Below are positions 35,286-42,654 of a stretch of 45,557 bases of DNA, one piece after another. The position numbers were made by a program, and so were the translations under genes. This DNA comes from a virus. The stretch is from positions 1 through 45,557 of the IMG/VR virus record IMGVR_UViG_3300008110_000329; one strand, written 5' to 3'. How positions within the stretch are numbered: position 1 is the first letter of the stretch; each line of letters opens with the position of its first letter. The notes under the pieces were generated by a model. That model saw only the letters and a program-made list of their open reading frames with translations. It had not been told where the DNA came from and did not search any database.

Positions 35286-36843
35286 CACCAGTCGTCTTTG
35301 TTTCAGTCAATGGATAAATGTGTTTACCGATAACTGTTTTAACAGCATCGACTGCCTTTTTCGGCAACAGCTCTGGGTCTATGTTAAACTCAAGATTTTT
35401 TGCGATCGCTTTATCGCTAACTTCGCCAAGTTTATTTGTAACCGTTGCTTTTAGATTGTCCTTAAGAGACAAAATTTGCCCCTTTGTTTGATTGGCTGTA
35501 GTTTCAAGATCAGAAAGTTTTTGTTGAATCTCACCGAGAGGAGTTTTACCAGCAAAATCTTGTAGAACTTTATCTGCAGCAGCTGTAACTTTCGAGAACA
35601 CATTGCTGATTGTAGCAGTTAATCCGCCGCCCAATGCCTTACCGATTGTTGATCCTGCCGTTGTTTCAGCAACACGCTGAGCAGTTATAGTGACTTCTTC
35701 CAATCCATCAGAAGCTGCAGCTGCAACTGCAGTATTTGCAGCTGCTTCAGTTGCTGCTGTTAAATCTTCGACGTTTGGTACAACGCCACCACCAGACAAT
35801 CCTGCACCAGAAGCAGATGTTGCGGAACCTGATTGCATATTAATCTGAGCAGCAGGAAGATCAATAATAGCACCCTGAAGTGCTGCGTTTTGACCCTTGA
35901 GACTGAGTTTCTTGGCAGAAGTCATGTTGCCGACGCCGCCAGACTTGATATTCAAATCTGACGTAGATTCGACAAAGACTTTCTTACCCTTCATTCGAAT
36001 GTCGCCGCCTGCTGACATATTAATGCCGCCTGCGACTTCGACGTTCATATTTCCACCAACCTTTAAATTACAATCACCACCGACTGTTACTGAACATTTG
36101 CCATTGATGTAAACATAATCCGAGCCCATCACAAGTTCATAGTTATCTTTTACGACTTTGTGGACTTCGTTGCCTTCTTTATCAATTTCAAAAAAAGTTC
36201 CCTTACGATGCGCTAGATGGATACGCTCTTGTCCTGGAGTATCATCGAACTCAAGAGCATGACCTGATTCTGTTTCAAGCGCATTATTGTATGGATAAGT
36301 TGGATTAAACGCAGGAGGTGGTTCTGCCCAAGAAACACCACCAGCTGAAACAATATTTTTCTTGAGGTTTTTCTTGCGCGTGGCAATTACAGTAGAATCA
36401 GTTTTGCCTCGAGAAAGTCTGTTGGTCGTTTGTTCCTTTAGGTACTTACCTTTTGGATATGCTTCAGCAGGATCATCTGGTTTATTTGGCGCAGAACCAA
36501 AATTTGTTCTTGGATCGCTAAAACCTTTTTGGTAATCTGGTTTACCATCTGGCTTCCCTGGTAACACACCCATGATTGCTGGGTTTTGGGCGTTATACCC
36601 GTCAATAAAAAATCCAAACACCATGTCACCTTCTTTTGGTGTATACATGTTTGGATTATTAACTGGGATTACTGGGTGCGCCCATGGTAGAGCATCAGTA
36701 GGAATAAGTTCTTTCTGATCATTGTGCCAACCAAAACAACGCACGCGAACGCGACCAAGTTGTTCTGGATCATTGCGGTCTTCAACAACCCCAATCCACC
36801 AGATAAAACCTTCAAGTCCAATAAAGTTTTTTTTGGCTGACAT
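35278..36843 (-). CDS. 5: Baseplate central spike (gp5-like, without lysozyme domain)
   Basis: A 521-aa spike protein. The N-terminal OB-fold (about residues 7-95; FIWWIGVVEDRNDPEQLGRVR, YTPKEGDMVFGFFIDG) and the beta-helix needle (about 225-330; KCSVTVGGDCNLKVGGNMNV-type repeats) match T4 gp5 and VgrG. T4 gp5 has a lysozyme domain between these parts. Here the linker (about 110-200) is too short and lacks any lysozyme motif. A C-terminal extension of about 180 residues is helical and contains EEVTITAQR (382-390). The start was set at the ATG (36843) overlapping the gp27 stop as TGATG; a GTG one codon earlier is possible. Confidence 0.88.
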   Translation of the reverse strand: MSAKKNFIGLEGFIWWIGVVEDRNDPEQLGRVRVRCFGWHNDQKELIPTDALPWAHPVIPVNNPNMYTPKEGDMVFGFFIDGYNAQNPAIMGVLPGKPDGKPDYQKGFSDPRTNFGSAPNKPDDPAEAYPKGKYLKEQTTNRLSRGKTDSTVIATRKKNLKKNIVSAGGVSWAEPPPAFNPTYPYNNALETESGHALEFDDTPGQERIHLAHRKGTFFEIDKEGNEVHKVVKDNYELVMGSDYVYINGKCSVTVGGDCNLKVGGNMNVEVAGGINMSAGGDIRMKGKKVFVESTSDLNIKSGGVGNMTSAKKLSLKGQNAALQGAIIDLPAAQINMQSGSATSASGAGLSGGGVVPNVEDLTAATEAAANTAVAAAASDGLEEVTITAQRVAETTAGSTIGKALGGGLTATISNVFSKVTAAADKVLQDFAGKTPLGEIQQKLSDLETTANQTKGQILSLKDNLKATVTNKLGEVSDKAIAKNLEFNIDPELLPKKAVDAVKTVIGKHIYPLTETKTTGDG

Positions 36844-38135
36844 CACTTACCCTTCTTGGTTAACACATTAATACCATCTTTTGCTTCTGGTAGAGATTCA
36901 GCAAACGAGTCAGCAACTAACTCAACAATAGACTCAAATGTGTCCGCATTAAATTTATGATTGATAGAGGCAACAAGATATCTAGCAGTTCTATACTCAT
37001 CTAACTTTTTACCGCTAGAATCTGCGCTCTCGAATGCAGGGAATTCATATTCTACAACATCACCTGCTTTTAATACAATGTCTCCAGGAATTACAATCTG
37101 AATTCTGAAATGATTTAACAATGACATATGCATTGCTCTTGGCATCATCCAATTTTTAACATCATTACTTTTCTCTGAAGCAGTATCGTTGATTGACAAA
37201 TAAGTTCTAAAGAAAGAATATGGGGAGTTAAACAACGTTTGGTTTTGAGAATTTTTAAACGAATTTACTGGTTTAAATTTATTCAGTAGATTTCCCTGCG
37301 CTTCTGCTTGCAGTAAACTGTAGTCTATATTCTCAAACTTTTGACTAAAGATGTCAATAGACAATAAACGGGAAGAAAATGATCCATTAGATATGGATGT
37401 GATCATATCAAAATCATTAATGATATTAAACTTATCAATTGAATCTTTATTGAGAGCAGGATCGCGATTAGTATTCTTCAACTCATACTTTAATGTTTTA
37501 TACGATTTTTGTTTGACTAAAGTTTGCAAAGAAGTTAAATTAAATCCATCTTTGTTTTCGAAGAAAAAATAACAAAACTTTTTCTGATCATAACCACGCG
37601 CAGTCACCCATTGAATTGCCTCAAGAGGTCTATATCCTGGGATAACAAGATCAAATGAACCAGAAGTTTCTTCTAAACTTGCTATTCTTTGCGGATCAAC
37701 TTTAAGTTCGTTGATTAGTATGTCATTAACTATATTTCGTATTTTAGTAGACTTATATGATTTACTTACGATCAATGACTCAGAAGAAATCATTTCGTCT
37801 GAACAAAAGTGAATTAGGTATACTTGACCTGAATCCGTTGATGGGCGACGATCAGAGACTTTATAAACTCTGAATAATCTCTCAAGCGGAAGATTTAATC
37901 CAGGTTTGTCAATAGAAATCTTAAGATATTCATTACCACACATATAAAAATTGGTAAACACATCATTACCATCATTGATAAGGATGTTCCCACTCATAAC
38001 TGATGCGTAGATGTCTTGGAAGATTTGCATCTCCAAGAAAATATTTCGCAAATCTACTGTTTGCCCACCAGAATTAATTAGCTCGAGACTCTTAATGTCA
38101 TAGTCTTTTGAGCCATATAAACCATTTTCAGCCAT
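36843..38135 (-). CDS. 27: Baseplate hub protein (gp27-like)
   Basis: A 430-aa hub protein; gp27 trimers form the ring that links tail tube and spike. The sequence shows the tube-like fold of the gpD/gp27 group: SLELINSGGQTVDLRNIFLE, MQIFQDIYASVMSGNILIND, FRVYKVSDRRPSTDSG, then a lower-domain section with YRPLEAIQWVTARGYD (about 168-183). The last third (IQIVIPGDIVLKAGDVVEYE, TARYLVASINHKF) is also typical. Length is close to T4 gp27 (391 aa). It overlaps gp53 at its start by 8 nt and gp5 by 1 nt. The gp27-gp5 adjacency, absent in T4, mirrors other contractile systems. Confidence 0.85.
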   Translation of the reverse strand: MAENGLYGSKDYDIKSLELINSGGQTVDLRNIFLEMQIFQDIYASVMSGNILINDGNDVFTNFYMCGNEYLKISIDKPGLNLPLERLFRVYKVSDRRPSTDSGQVYLIHFCSDEMISSESLIVSKSYKSTKIRNIVNDILINELKVDPQRIASLEETSGSFDLVIPGYRPLEAIQWVTARGYDQKKFCYFFFENKDGFNLTSLQTLVKQKSYKTLKYELKNTNRDPALNKDSIDKFNIINDFDMITSISNGSFSSRLLSIDIFSQKFENIDYSLLQAEAQGNLLNKFKPVNSFKNSQNQTLFNSPYSFFRTYLSINDTASEKSNDVKNWMMPRAMHMSLLNHFRIQIVIPGDIVLKAGDVVEYEFPAFESADSSGKKLDEYRTARYLVASINHKFNADTFESIVELVADSFAESLPEAKDGINVLTKKGK

Positions 38136-38802
38136 TACTCATTAGGCTCCTAAATTCATCTTCAACTCTTTGAACGAATTTTTCATCAAGAAGTTTAATC
38201 TGTCGCTTTTTTTCGTTCTCATTCACTTCATATGTGTAGTTTGACACTGCTCTATTGACAGTTGTAATCTTAAGACTGTAGTTTGGATAAGCAATTGTTT
38301 CTGTGCTGACAACCAAAGAGGTATCTGCTGTTCCAGGTAATGTTGCAGGTGTAATTGAGTTGTCAGAATAATCTACTTCAAATTCACCAATAATAAACGT
38401 TTCAGTCGTCTTATCAATTAGTAATCCATTATACATTGCTTCTTTAGTCACTTCTTTCTCATAATGGTGAATTGTCGTCAAAGCCTGATTTATTGTTTGG
38501 CTATATTTGTTTTCGATATAAGAATCTAGAGCAACAGATGTGAGTGGAAAATCATAATATGGATTTATGATTTGATTGAACAACAAAACGATCCAGCTTC
38601 TATATGCATCGCCATAGACTTTATGCGCAATAATTTCTGCAGTATCGGTTTCTTTTACATTATATTCGTAAGCAACCGAAGTGTTATTTGCAATCTCACG
38701 AAGAAACGTTGATCGAGCAAGAATGTCAGTGACAACTTGCTGATTGATAGTATTTTTATCAAACGTATATAATGTTCCAGGAAAACTCTCGAAGTATTTC
38801 AT
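38128..38802 (-). CDS. 53: Baseplate wedge protein (gp53-like)
   Basis: A 224-aa protein matching gp53, the last wedge component, which helps lock wedges around the hub. It begins with MKYFESFPGTLYTFD and has a LysM-like segment at about residues 43-90 (VAYEYNVKETDTAEIIAHKV, YGDAYRSWIVLLFNQIINPYYD), as in T4 gp53. The C-terminal half is variable and ends in a charged helix (NENEKKRQIKLLDEKFVQRVE). T4 gp53 is 196 aa. It is translationally coupled to gp48 (TAATG) and overlaps gp27 by 8 nt. Confidence 0.85.
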   Translation of the reverse strand: MKYFESFPGTLYTFDKNTINQQVVTDILARSTFLREIANNTSVAYEYNVKETDTAEIIAHKVYGDAYRSWIVLLFNQIINPYYDFPLTSVALDSYIENKYSQTINQALTTIHHYEKEVTKEAMYNGLLIDKTTETFIIGEFEVDYSDNSITPATLPGTADTSLVVSTETIAYPNYSLKITTVNRAVSNYTYEVNENEKKRQIKLLDEKFVQRVEDEFRSLMSNG

Positions 38803-40064
38803 TAAAACCCGTTCCTAATAAGTTCTTTGTGCATAATCTCGACTTCTTTAAATCGAAGTTGCATTGCAATCTCAACAGGCATACCGTCTTGGAATGCGGT
38901 CCATTGCCCAGCGCTGCCATAGTTGACGTCAATTCCTTGTAATACGCAAGTTGAAATTTTAGGTAATTTTGTATTTCTTTCTGAACCGACCATAAACTGG
39001 ATGTCAAATTCAGAAGGTGGAATAAAGTAGCGACCGTTGCCATTGGATGGAATTTCAGGAGCAGCGAAAAATCTAAATGTTTGAATAATCTTGATCACTT
39101 CATCTGCTTCTGCTTTGTTTCTTGGTGCAAACTTAAAGTCAAACAAAAACTCACGGTTCTGAATAGTGCGGAATAGCAATTCAACTTGAGGGTTTTGGGC
39201 GTAACCAGCAGAGAATAATAAAGCGTCTGTAATACCTTGCCCGAATACGCCAGTTTTTTCTGCTAAAGCACCTGCTAATTCACTTGCTCCAGCAGATCCT
39301 GGTGTTTGTCCGAAGGATAGGTCGCCTTTCATAGCAGCATCAAATGCGCCTTGTGTTAATGATCCACCTGCTTGTAAAACCAATCCAGCTGTGCCCAACG
39401 CTTGAGTCATACTTACTTGATCGTAATCGTTAACAATAGTTTGCTGGACTGTATCTGGCATGTATAGCCCGATGGTTGCTGCGGCGCGACGAGTCTTACG
39501 AGTTAAATCAATAGAACTGATAATTGCACCAGCAAAAACACCAGCAGCGGCACCGACTCCGCCACCAACTAGCCCTCGAACTCCTGCAGTAGCAACAACA
39601 GTCGGATCATTACTTGTTATTGCTCCAGCGAATTCAGAAGCAGCGCCGTAAAGACCTAAAGCAGCTCCGAGACCAACTGTCGTTCCAGTGCTTCCAATTT
39701 GATCTGCACCAGAACCAAGCTGTCCGCCGAGATTTCTTCTATTTGAATCCGCAACACTCAAAACGCCAGCAGTTCCACCAGCTTTCTTTACGTTATAACT
39801 AGATTTTTGTTGAACATTTGGTGTAAATTTAATCCAATGCAGTAATTTGTTTGGTCCGCCAATGTTATTTGGGAAGCGAAGATCATTAAACTCATATGGA
39901 GTTGTTTCCGTCTTTGCTTGCTTACCAGTTGGTTGTCTAGAATTACCGCTAGTGGGCGAAGGAGATTGAGCGTTGCCCTTTGTAACAGTTGTACCACTGA
40001 TAAAGGATCTTGCGGAATCGACTGCCTTGGTTGCTTTCGATTTAAGTTCGTCGAATATTGACAT
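38802..40064 (-). CDS. 48: Tail tube initiation/cap protein (gp48-like)
   Basis: A 420-aa protein. The N-terminal 60 residues are low-complexity (Thr, Ser, Gly, Lys). FPNNIGGPNKLLHWIKFTPN (about 64-83) and the C-terminal VELLFRTIQNREFLFDFKFA with RNKAEADEVIKIIQTFRFFAAP and PPSEFDIQFMVG are typical of gp48, which sits on the hub and starts tube assembly with gp54. A glycine/alanine-rich hydrophobic section (about 130-185) separates the parts. It is the first gene of the minus-strand series; its ATG is 23 bp from the divergent gp4 ATG, with GGAAG as ribosome-binding site 6-10 nt before the start. T4 gp48 is about 364 aa. Confidence 0.8.
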   Translation of the reverse strand: MSIFDELKSKATKAVDSARSFISGTTVTKGNAQSPSPTSGNSRQPTGKQAKTETTPYEFNDLRFPNNIGGPNKLLHWIKFTPNVQQKSSYNVKKAGGTAGVLSVADSNRRNLGGQLGSGADQIGSTGTTVGLGAALGLYGAASEFAGAITSNDPTVVATAGVRGLVGGGVGAAAGVFAGAIISSIDLTRKTRRAAATIGLYMPDTVQQTIVNDYDQVSMTQALGTAGLVLQAGGSLTQGAFDAAMKGDLSFGQTPGSAGASELAGALAEKTGVFGQGITDALLFSAGYAQNPQVELLFRTIQNREFLFDFKFAPRNKAEADEVIKIIQTFRFFAAPEIPSNGNGRYFIPPSEFDIQFMVGSERNTKLPKISTCVLQGIDVNYGSAGQWTAFQDGMPVEIAMQLRFKEVEIMHKELIRNGF

Positions 40065-40075
40065 TCAAACTTCCG

Positions 40076-40083
40076 AATAAATA
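40076..40083 (+). promoter_or_regulatory. Late promoter-like motif before gp4 (AATAAATA)
   Basis: The 23-bp divergent spacer contains AATAAATA on the plus strand, only 4 bases before the gp4 ATG. If used, the transcript would start at or next to the start codon, giving a leaderless or nearly leaderless mRNA. A second AATAAATA lies at 40124-40131 inside gp4. Given A+T-rich DNA, chance occurrence is possible. Confidence 0.35.
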
Positions 40084-40087
40084 GGAT

Positions 40088-40522
40088 ATGGCTTACAGTG
40101 GTAAATTTAGTCCCAAAAATACCAATAAATATTTAGGTGATCCTACGAACATCTGGTACAGAAGTCTCTGGGAGCGCCGAGTCATGGTGCACTTGGATAT
40201 CAATTCAAGTGTCGTTAAATGGTCGAATGAAGAGATCGTAATACCCTATTTATCGCCAGTTGACAATCGCTGGCATCGTTACTTTCCAGACTTCTTTGTT
40301 CAAGTTAAGAATAAGCAGGGGATTCTAGAAGCCATGATTCTTGAGGTAAAACCTAAAAGTCAAGCCAGACCACCAGTCAAGAAGTCTAAAATAACAAAGA
40401 GTTATATTAACGAAGTCATGACTTGGGGCGTCAACGAAGCCAAATGGAAAGCTGCAGTGGAGTATTGTAAAGATCGCAGTTGGCAATTTAAGGTGATAAC
40501 TGAAGAGGATCTAGGAATCTAA
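40088..40522 (+). CDS. 4: Head completion protein (gp4-like, nuclease fold)
   Basis: A 144-aa homologue of T4 gp4 (gp50/65), which completes the filled head before tail joining. It shows a restriction-endonuclease-like core: E29 in YRSLWERRVM, D68 in YFPDFFVQVK, and E86-x-K88 in ILEVKPKS, in the expected order. This is the TnsA/PD-(D/E)xK layout attributed to this family. The start MAYSGKFSPKNTNKYLGDPT is standard. AGGA lies only 1 nt before the ATG, an unusually tight spacing. It overlaps the next gene in a TAATG junction. Length is close to T4 gp4 (150 aa). Confidence 0.88.
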   Translation: MAYSGKFSPKNTNKYLGDPTNIWYRSLWERRVMVHLDINSSVVKWSNEEIVIPYLSPVDNRWHRYFPDFFVQVKNKQGILEAMILEVKPKSQARPPVKKSKITKSYINEVMTWGVNEAKWKAAVEYCKDRSWQFKVITEEDLGI

Positions 40523-41070
40523 TGCCATCCCTATTTGATAAAGTAAGTAAAGAATTACGAGCAGCTGGGATAAGTCCAAGAACTGACGCCGCTCGTTCTT
40601 GGCTTTTTGATAAAATCGCTAAAACACGCATACCTTCCAATAGATCTAACGTTTTAAATGACGCCAAACGAGTTTCGGCGAGAGCATTTGTGGGTAAGAT
40701 GTATCTATATCAATATGATCCAAAATTAAAGGAAGAGTTGCCTGTATACGATAAGTTTCCATTAGTAATCCCAATGGATATCTATTCTGATGGCTTCCTT
40801 GGATTAAATTTGCACTACCTTGATCCATACAGCCGATTGGCGCTGTTGGATCGTTTACACGATTTCATAAACAACGATAAATATGACGATACGACAAGAT
40901 TTAGATTAGCCTACGATTTGCTGTCTAAATCCAGACGGTATCAACTTATAGAACCATGCATCAAGCGATACTTGTTCTCACATATCGTCTCGCCGTTAGT
41001 TTACGTTGAGCCAGATAATTGGGAGACGGCAATATTTCTTCCATTCGAAAAGATGGTGTACAAACGTTAA
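40522..41070 (+). CDS. Conserved T4-like protein downstream of gp4, role unclear
   Basis: A 182-aa protein conserved in marine T4-like phages. Visible blocks are KELRAAGISPRTDAARSWLF (10-29), GKMYLYQYDPKLKEELPVYD followed by KFPLVIPMDIYSDGFLGLNL, HYLDPYSRLALLDRLHDF, and a C-terminal EPCIKRYLFSHIVSPLVYVE with WETAIFLPFEKM. I remember such proteins next to gp4 with varying labels, and I cannot assign it to a named T4 gene, so no symbol is given. The tight coupling (TAATG on both sides) to gp4 and to the tube protein suggests a role in head or tail completion. No transmembrane or enzyme motif is evident. Confidence 0.6.
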   Translation: MPSLFDKVSKELRAAGISPRTDAARSWLFDKIAKTRIPSNRSNVLNDAKRVSARAFVGKMYLYQYDPKLKEELPVYDKFPLVIPMDIYSDGFLGLNLHYLDPYSRLALLDRLHDFINNDKYDDTTRFRLAYDLLSKSRRYQLIEPCIKRYLFSHIVSPLVYVEPDNWETAIFLPFEKMVYKR

Positions 41071-41732
41071 TGGCATTTAATATCAATTCATTTCGAGATC
41101 ACTTCGCTCGACACCAAGACTTCGCCAAATCATCTCGATTTGATGTTCGTATCAGCCCACCTGCTAAACTTGGTTATAATACGTTCGATCTCCGCTTTCA
41201 ATGCGAAGCATCAGAACTACCAGGATACAATATCAATACAGTAGACGGCAGGTACTATGGCGTTGCCAGCCCAGTCGCCTCAGTCGCATCGTTTAATGAT
41301 ATCACGCTGACGTTTATTTCTGCAGGAGATTTTTGGGAAAAGCGAATGTTTGATAAATGGATGAATTTGATTATTCCATTTAACAATTACAATCCAGAAT
41401 ACAGAGACAATTACGTTAGCCCTAAAATTGAAATCAATCAATTTGCTGACTATGGCGAAGGGTCGTCATCTACCCCAAAAATTATCTATACAGCTGCTTT
41501 GTTCAATGCGTTTCCAGTTACAGTCGCTCCACTTCAAATGAATTGGGCAGACGACGGTATACACAGATTAAGCATAACATTCAAATATGAATACTGGATT
41601 ACTGGCGACATTGAAGGTCAAGGTAAGGCATACAATATTAATGACTTGGCGCCGATTGAAATAACTTCTAAACGCAAGCCTTCTGGCTCAGTGCCACCAA
41701 ATAGTGATAAAAAATCTACATCAGACATATAA
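41070..41732 (+). CDS. 54: Tail tube-fold protein (gp54/gp19-like)
   Basis: A 220-aa protein of the gp19-like tube fold. Supporting segments are SSRFDVRISPP (about 22-32), the FDLRFQCEASELPGYNINTV block (39-58), DITLTFISAGDFWEKRMFDK, and the long C-terminal AFPVTVAPLQMNWADDGIHR followed by LSITFKYEYW. The pattern of a polar start, EASELPG and a final IxFxYxYW strand is common to tube and tube-initiator proteins. Given gp48 nearby, gp54 (the initiator on the hub) is the best guess, while gp19 (tube, 163 aa in T4) would normally be beside gp18. The start was set at the ATG at 41070, overlapping the previous stop as TAATG; a longer ATG at 41019 would lie within the upstream gene. Confidence 0.6.
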   Translation: MAFNINSFRDHFARHQDFAKSSRFDVRISPPAKLGYNTFDLRFQCEASELPGYNINTVDGRYYGVASPVASVASFNDITLTFISAGDFWEKRMFDKWMNLIIPFNNYNPEYRDNYVSPKIEINQFADYGEGSSSTPKIIYTAALFNAFPVTVAPLQMNWADDGIHRLSITFKYEYWITGDIEGQGKAYNINDLAPIEITSKRKPSGSVPPNSDKKSTSDI

Positions 41733-41743
41733 TGGAGTAAATT

Positions 41744-42460
41744 ATGCTTCCTAAAATTGAACATCCTGTGCATGAAGTGTTTTTAAAATCGTTAGGCAAA
41801 AACGTTCGCTTTAGACCATTTTTAGTAAAAGAAGAAAAGTTACTATTAATGGCAAAGGAATCTGACGACATTGAAGAAATCACAAAGTCTATCAAACAAA
41901 TTATTACCAATTGTTGTTTGGACAATATTGATGTAAATAAATTACCAACCTTTGATGTTGAAATGTTTTTCTTACATCTAAGAATTAAATCAGTTGGCGA
42001 AACTGCTCAAATGGTTTACACTTGTGATAACATTGTTGATGGTAATGTGTGCGAACACCAAACTGATTTCGATTTAGATCTTAAGAATGTCACTTATGAA
42101 GAATCAGAAGGACACACTAACACTATTAAGTTAACAGAAAAGATCGGAGTGTCATTTAACTATCCATCACTTAATATGCCAGAAGCAGCATTGAATGAAA
42201 AATTTGAAGATGGCGGGTATGAACTTATTTCTCAGTATCTAGATTTTATTTACGATGATGAACAAGTTTATAAACGAGAAAGCGTATCAAAGGAAGAACT
42301 GACTGCATTTTTTGACAACTTATCGTTAAGTCAAGTAACGCAAATCAAAAGGTTTTTCTTAGATGCACCAAAGGTTGTTTTAAAACAACAACTAACTTGT
42401 AAAAAATGTTCTCATGTTCATGATGTGAATGTGGAGGGCGTTCTAAATTTTTTCGACTAA
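41744..42460 (+). CDS. 26: Baseplate hub assembly / tail chaperone (gp26-like)
   Basis: A 238-aa gp26-like protein. The start KIEHPVHEVFLKSLGKNVRF and RPFLVKEEKLLLMAKES are typical of this family, as is the helical C-terminal part. Four cysteines (C94, C103, C219, C222) form a CX8C...CX2C pattern suggesting a zinc ribbon. It has a good GGAG site 6 nt before the ATG. In T4 this protein is needed for hub formation. At its 3' end the codons CTA AAT TTT TTC GAC TAA contain the heptamer A AAT TTT, which would allow a -1 shift into a 66-codon extension. The gene precedes a tape-measure candidate, matching the tail-assembly chaperone position in other phages. Confidence 0.8.
   Translation: MLPKIEHPVHEVFLKSLGKNVRFRPFLVKEEKLLLMAKESDDIEEITKSIKQIITNCCLDNIDVNKLPTFDVEMFFLHLRIKSVGETAQMVYTCDNIVDGNVCEHQTDFDLDLKNVTYEESEGHTNTIKLTEKIGVSFNYPSLNMPEAALNEKFEDGGYELISQYLDFIYDDEQVYKRESVSKEELTAFFDNLSLSQVTQIKRFFLDAPKVVLKQQLTCKKCSHVHDVNVEGVLNFFD
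42445..42451 (+). promoter_or_regulatory. Putative -1 ribosomal frameshift site (A AAT TTT)
   Basis: The heptamer AAATTTT fits X-XXY-YYZ with the gp26 reading frame exactly (A | AAT | TTT), three codons before the gp26 stop. Slipping one base back places the ribosome at TTT-CGA-CTA and opens 66 codons. A short inverted repeat, TAAC(5 nt)GTTA, begins 6 nt downstream (42458-42470), the right distance for a stimulator, although it is only 4 bp. Confidence 0.72.
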
Positions 42461-42651
42461 CACTTGGTTATGAGAGTTTAAAGAATTACTATACAACTAA
42501 TTTTACATTATTGCAACACCATAAGTATTCTTTAACTGAATTGGATAATTTGATACCTTGGGAAAAACAAATTTATGTCACTATGTTGGCGCAATATTTA
42601 AAAGAACAAAATGAGCAAATGAAGATGCTCGAAATGCAGAGAAGAAAGTAA
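42451..42651 (+). CDS. 51: gp51-like C-terminal extension in -1 frame of gp26
   Basis: A 66-codon reading frame beginning FRLTLGYESLKNYYTTNFTL and continuing with QHHKYSLTELDNLIPWEKQI, YVTMLAQYLKEQ, then a charged end. The IPW-E-x-x-IY block followed by an acidic helix is the form I associate with short marine gp51-like proteins and with the T part of tail-chaperone fusions. It has no in-frame ATG or GTG until codon 45 (42583) and no ribosome-binding site at its front. Its frame opens at 42424 inside gp26. It would therefore be expressed as a gp26-gp51 fusion of 302 aa through the shift at 42445-42451. Because it has no start codon, ordinary gene calling would miss it. Confidence 0.75.
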   Translation, partial: FRLTLGYESLKNYYTTNFTLLQHHKYSLTELDNLIPWEKQIYVTMLAQYLKEQNEQMKMLEMQRRK

Positions 42652-42654
42652 TAA

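Noticed and set aside
34688-35454. Plus-strand open frames of 68 and 139 aa opposite the 392-aa protein and gp5
   Set aside because: They are overlapping shadows of well-supported minus-strand genes, without ribosome-binding sites or family features.
41019-41069. Upstream ATG for the tube-fold protein
   Set aside because: It lies inside the preceding gene. The ATG at 41070 overlaps that gene's stop as TAATG, the same coupling as its neighbours, and gives the family-like start MAFNINSF.
42583-42651. The gp51-like ORF as an independent short gene starting at the ATG 42583
   Set aside because: That start would remove the conserved YSLTELDNLIPWEKQIY part and has no ribosome-binding site, so the frameshift product is preferred.
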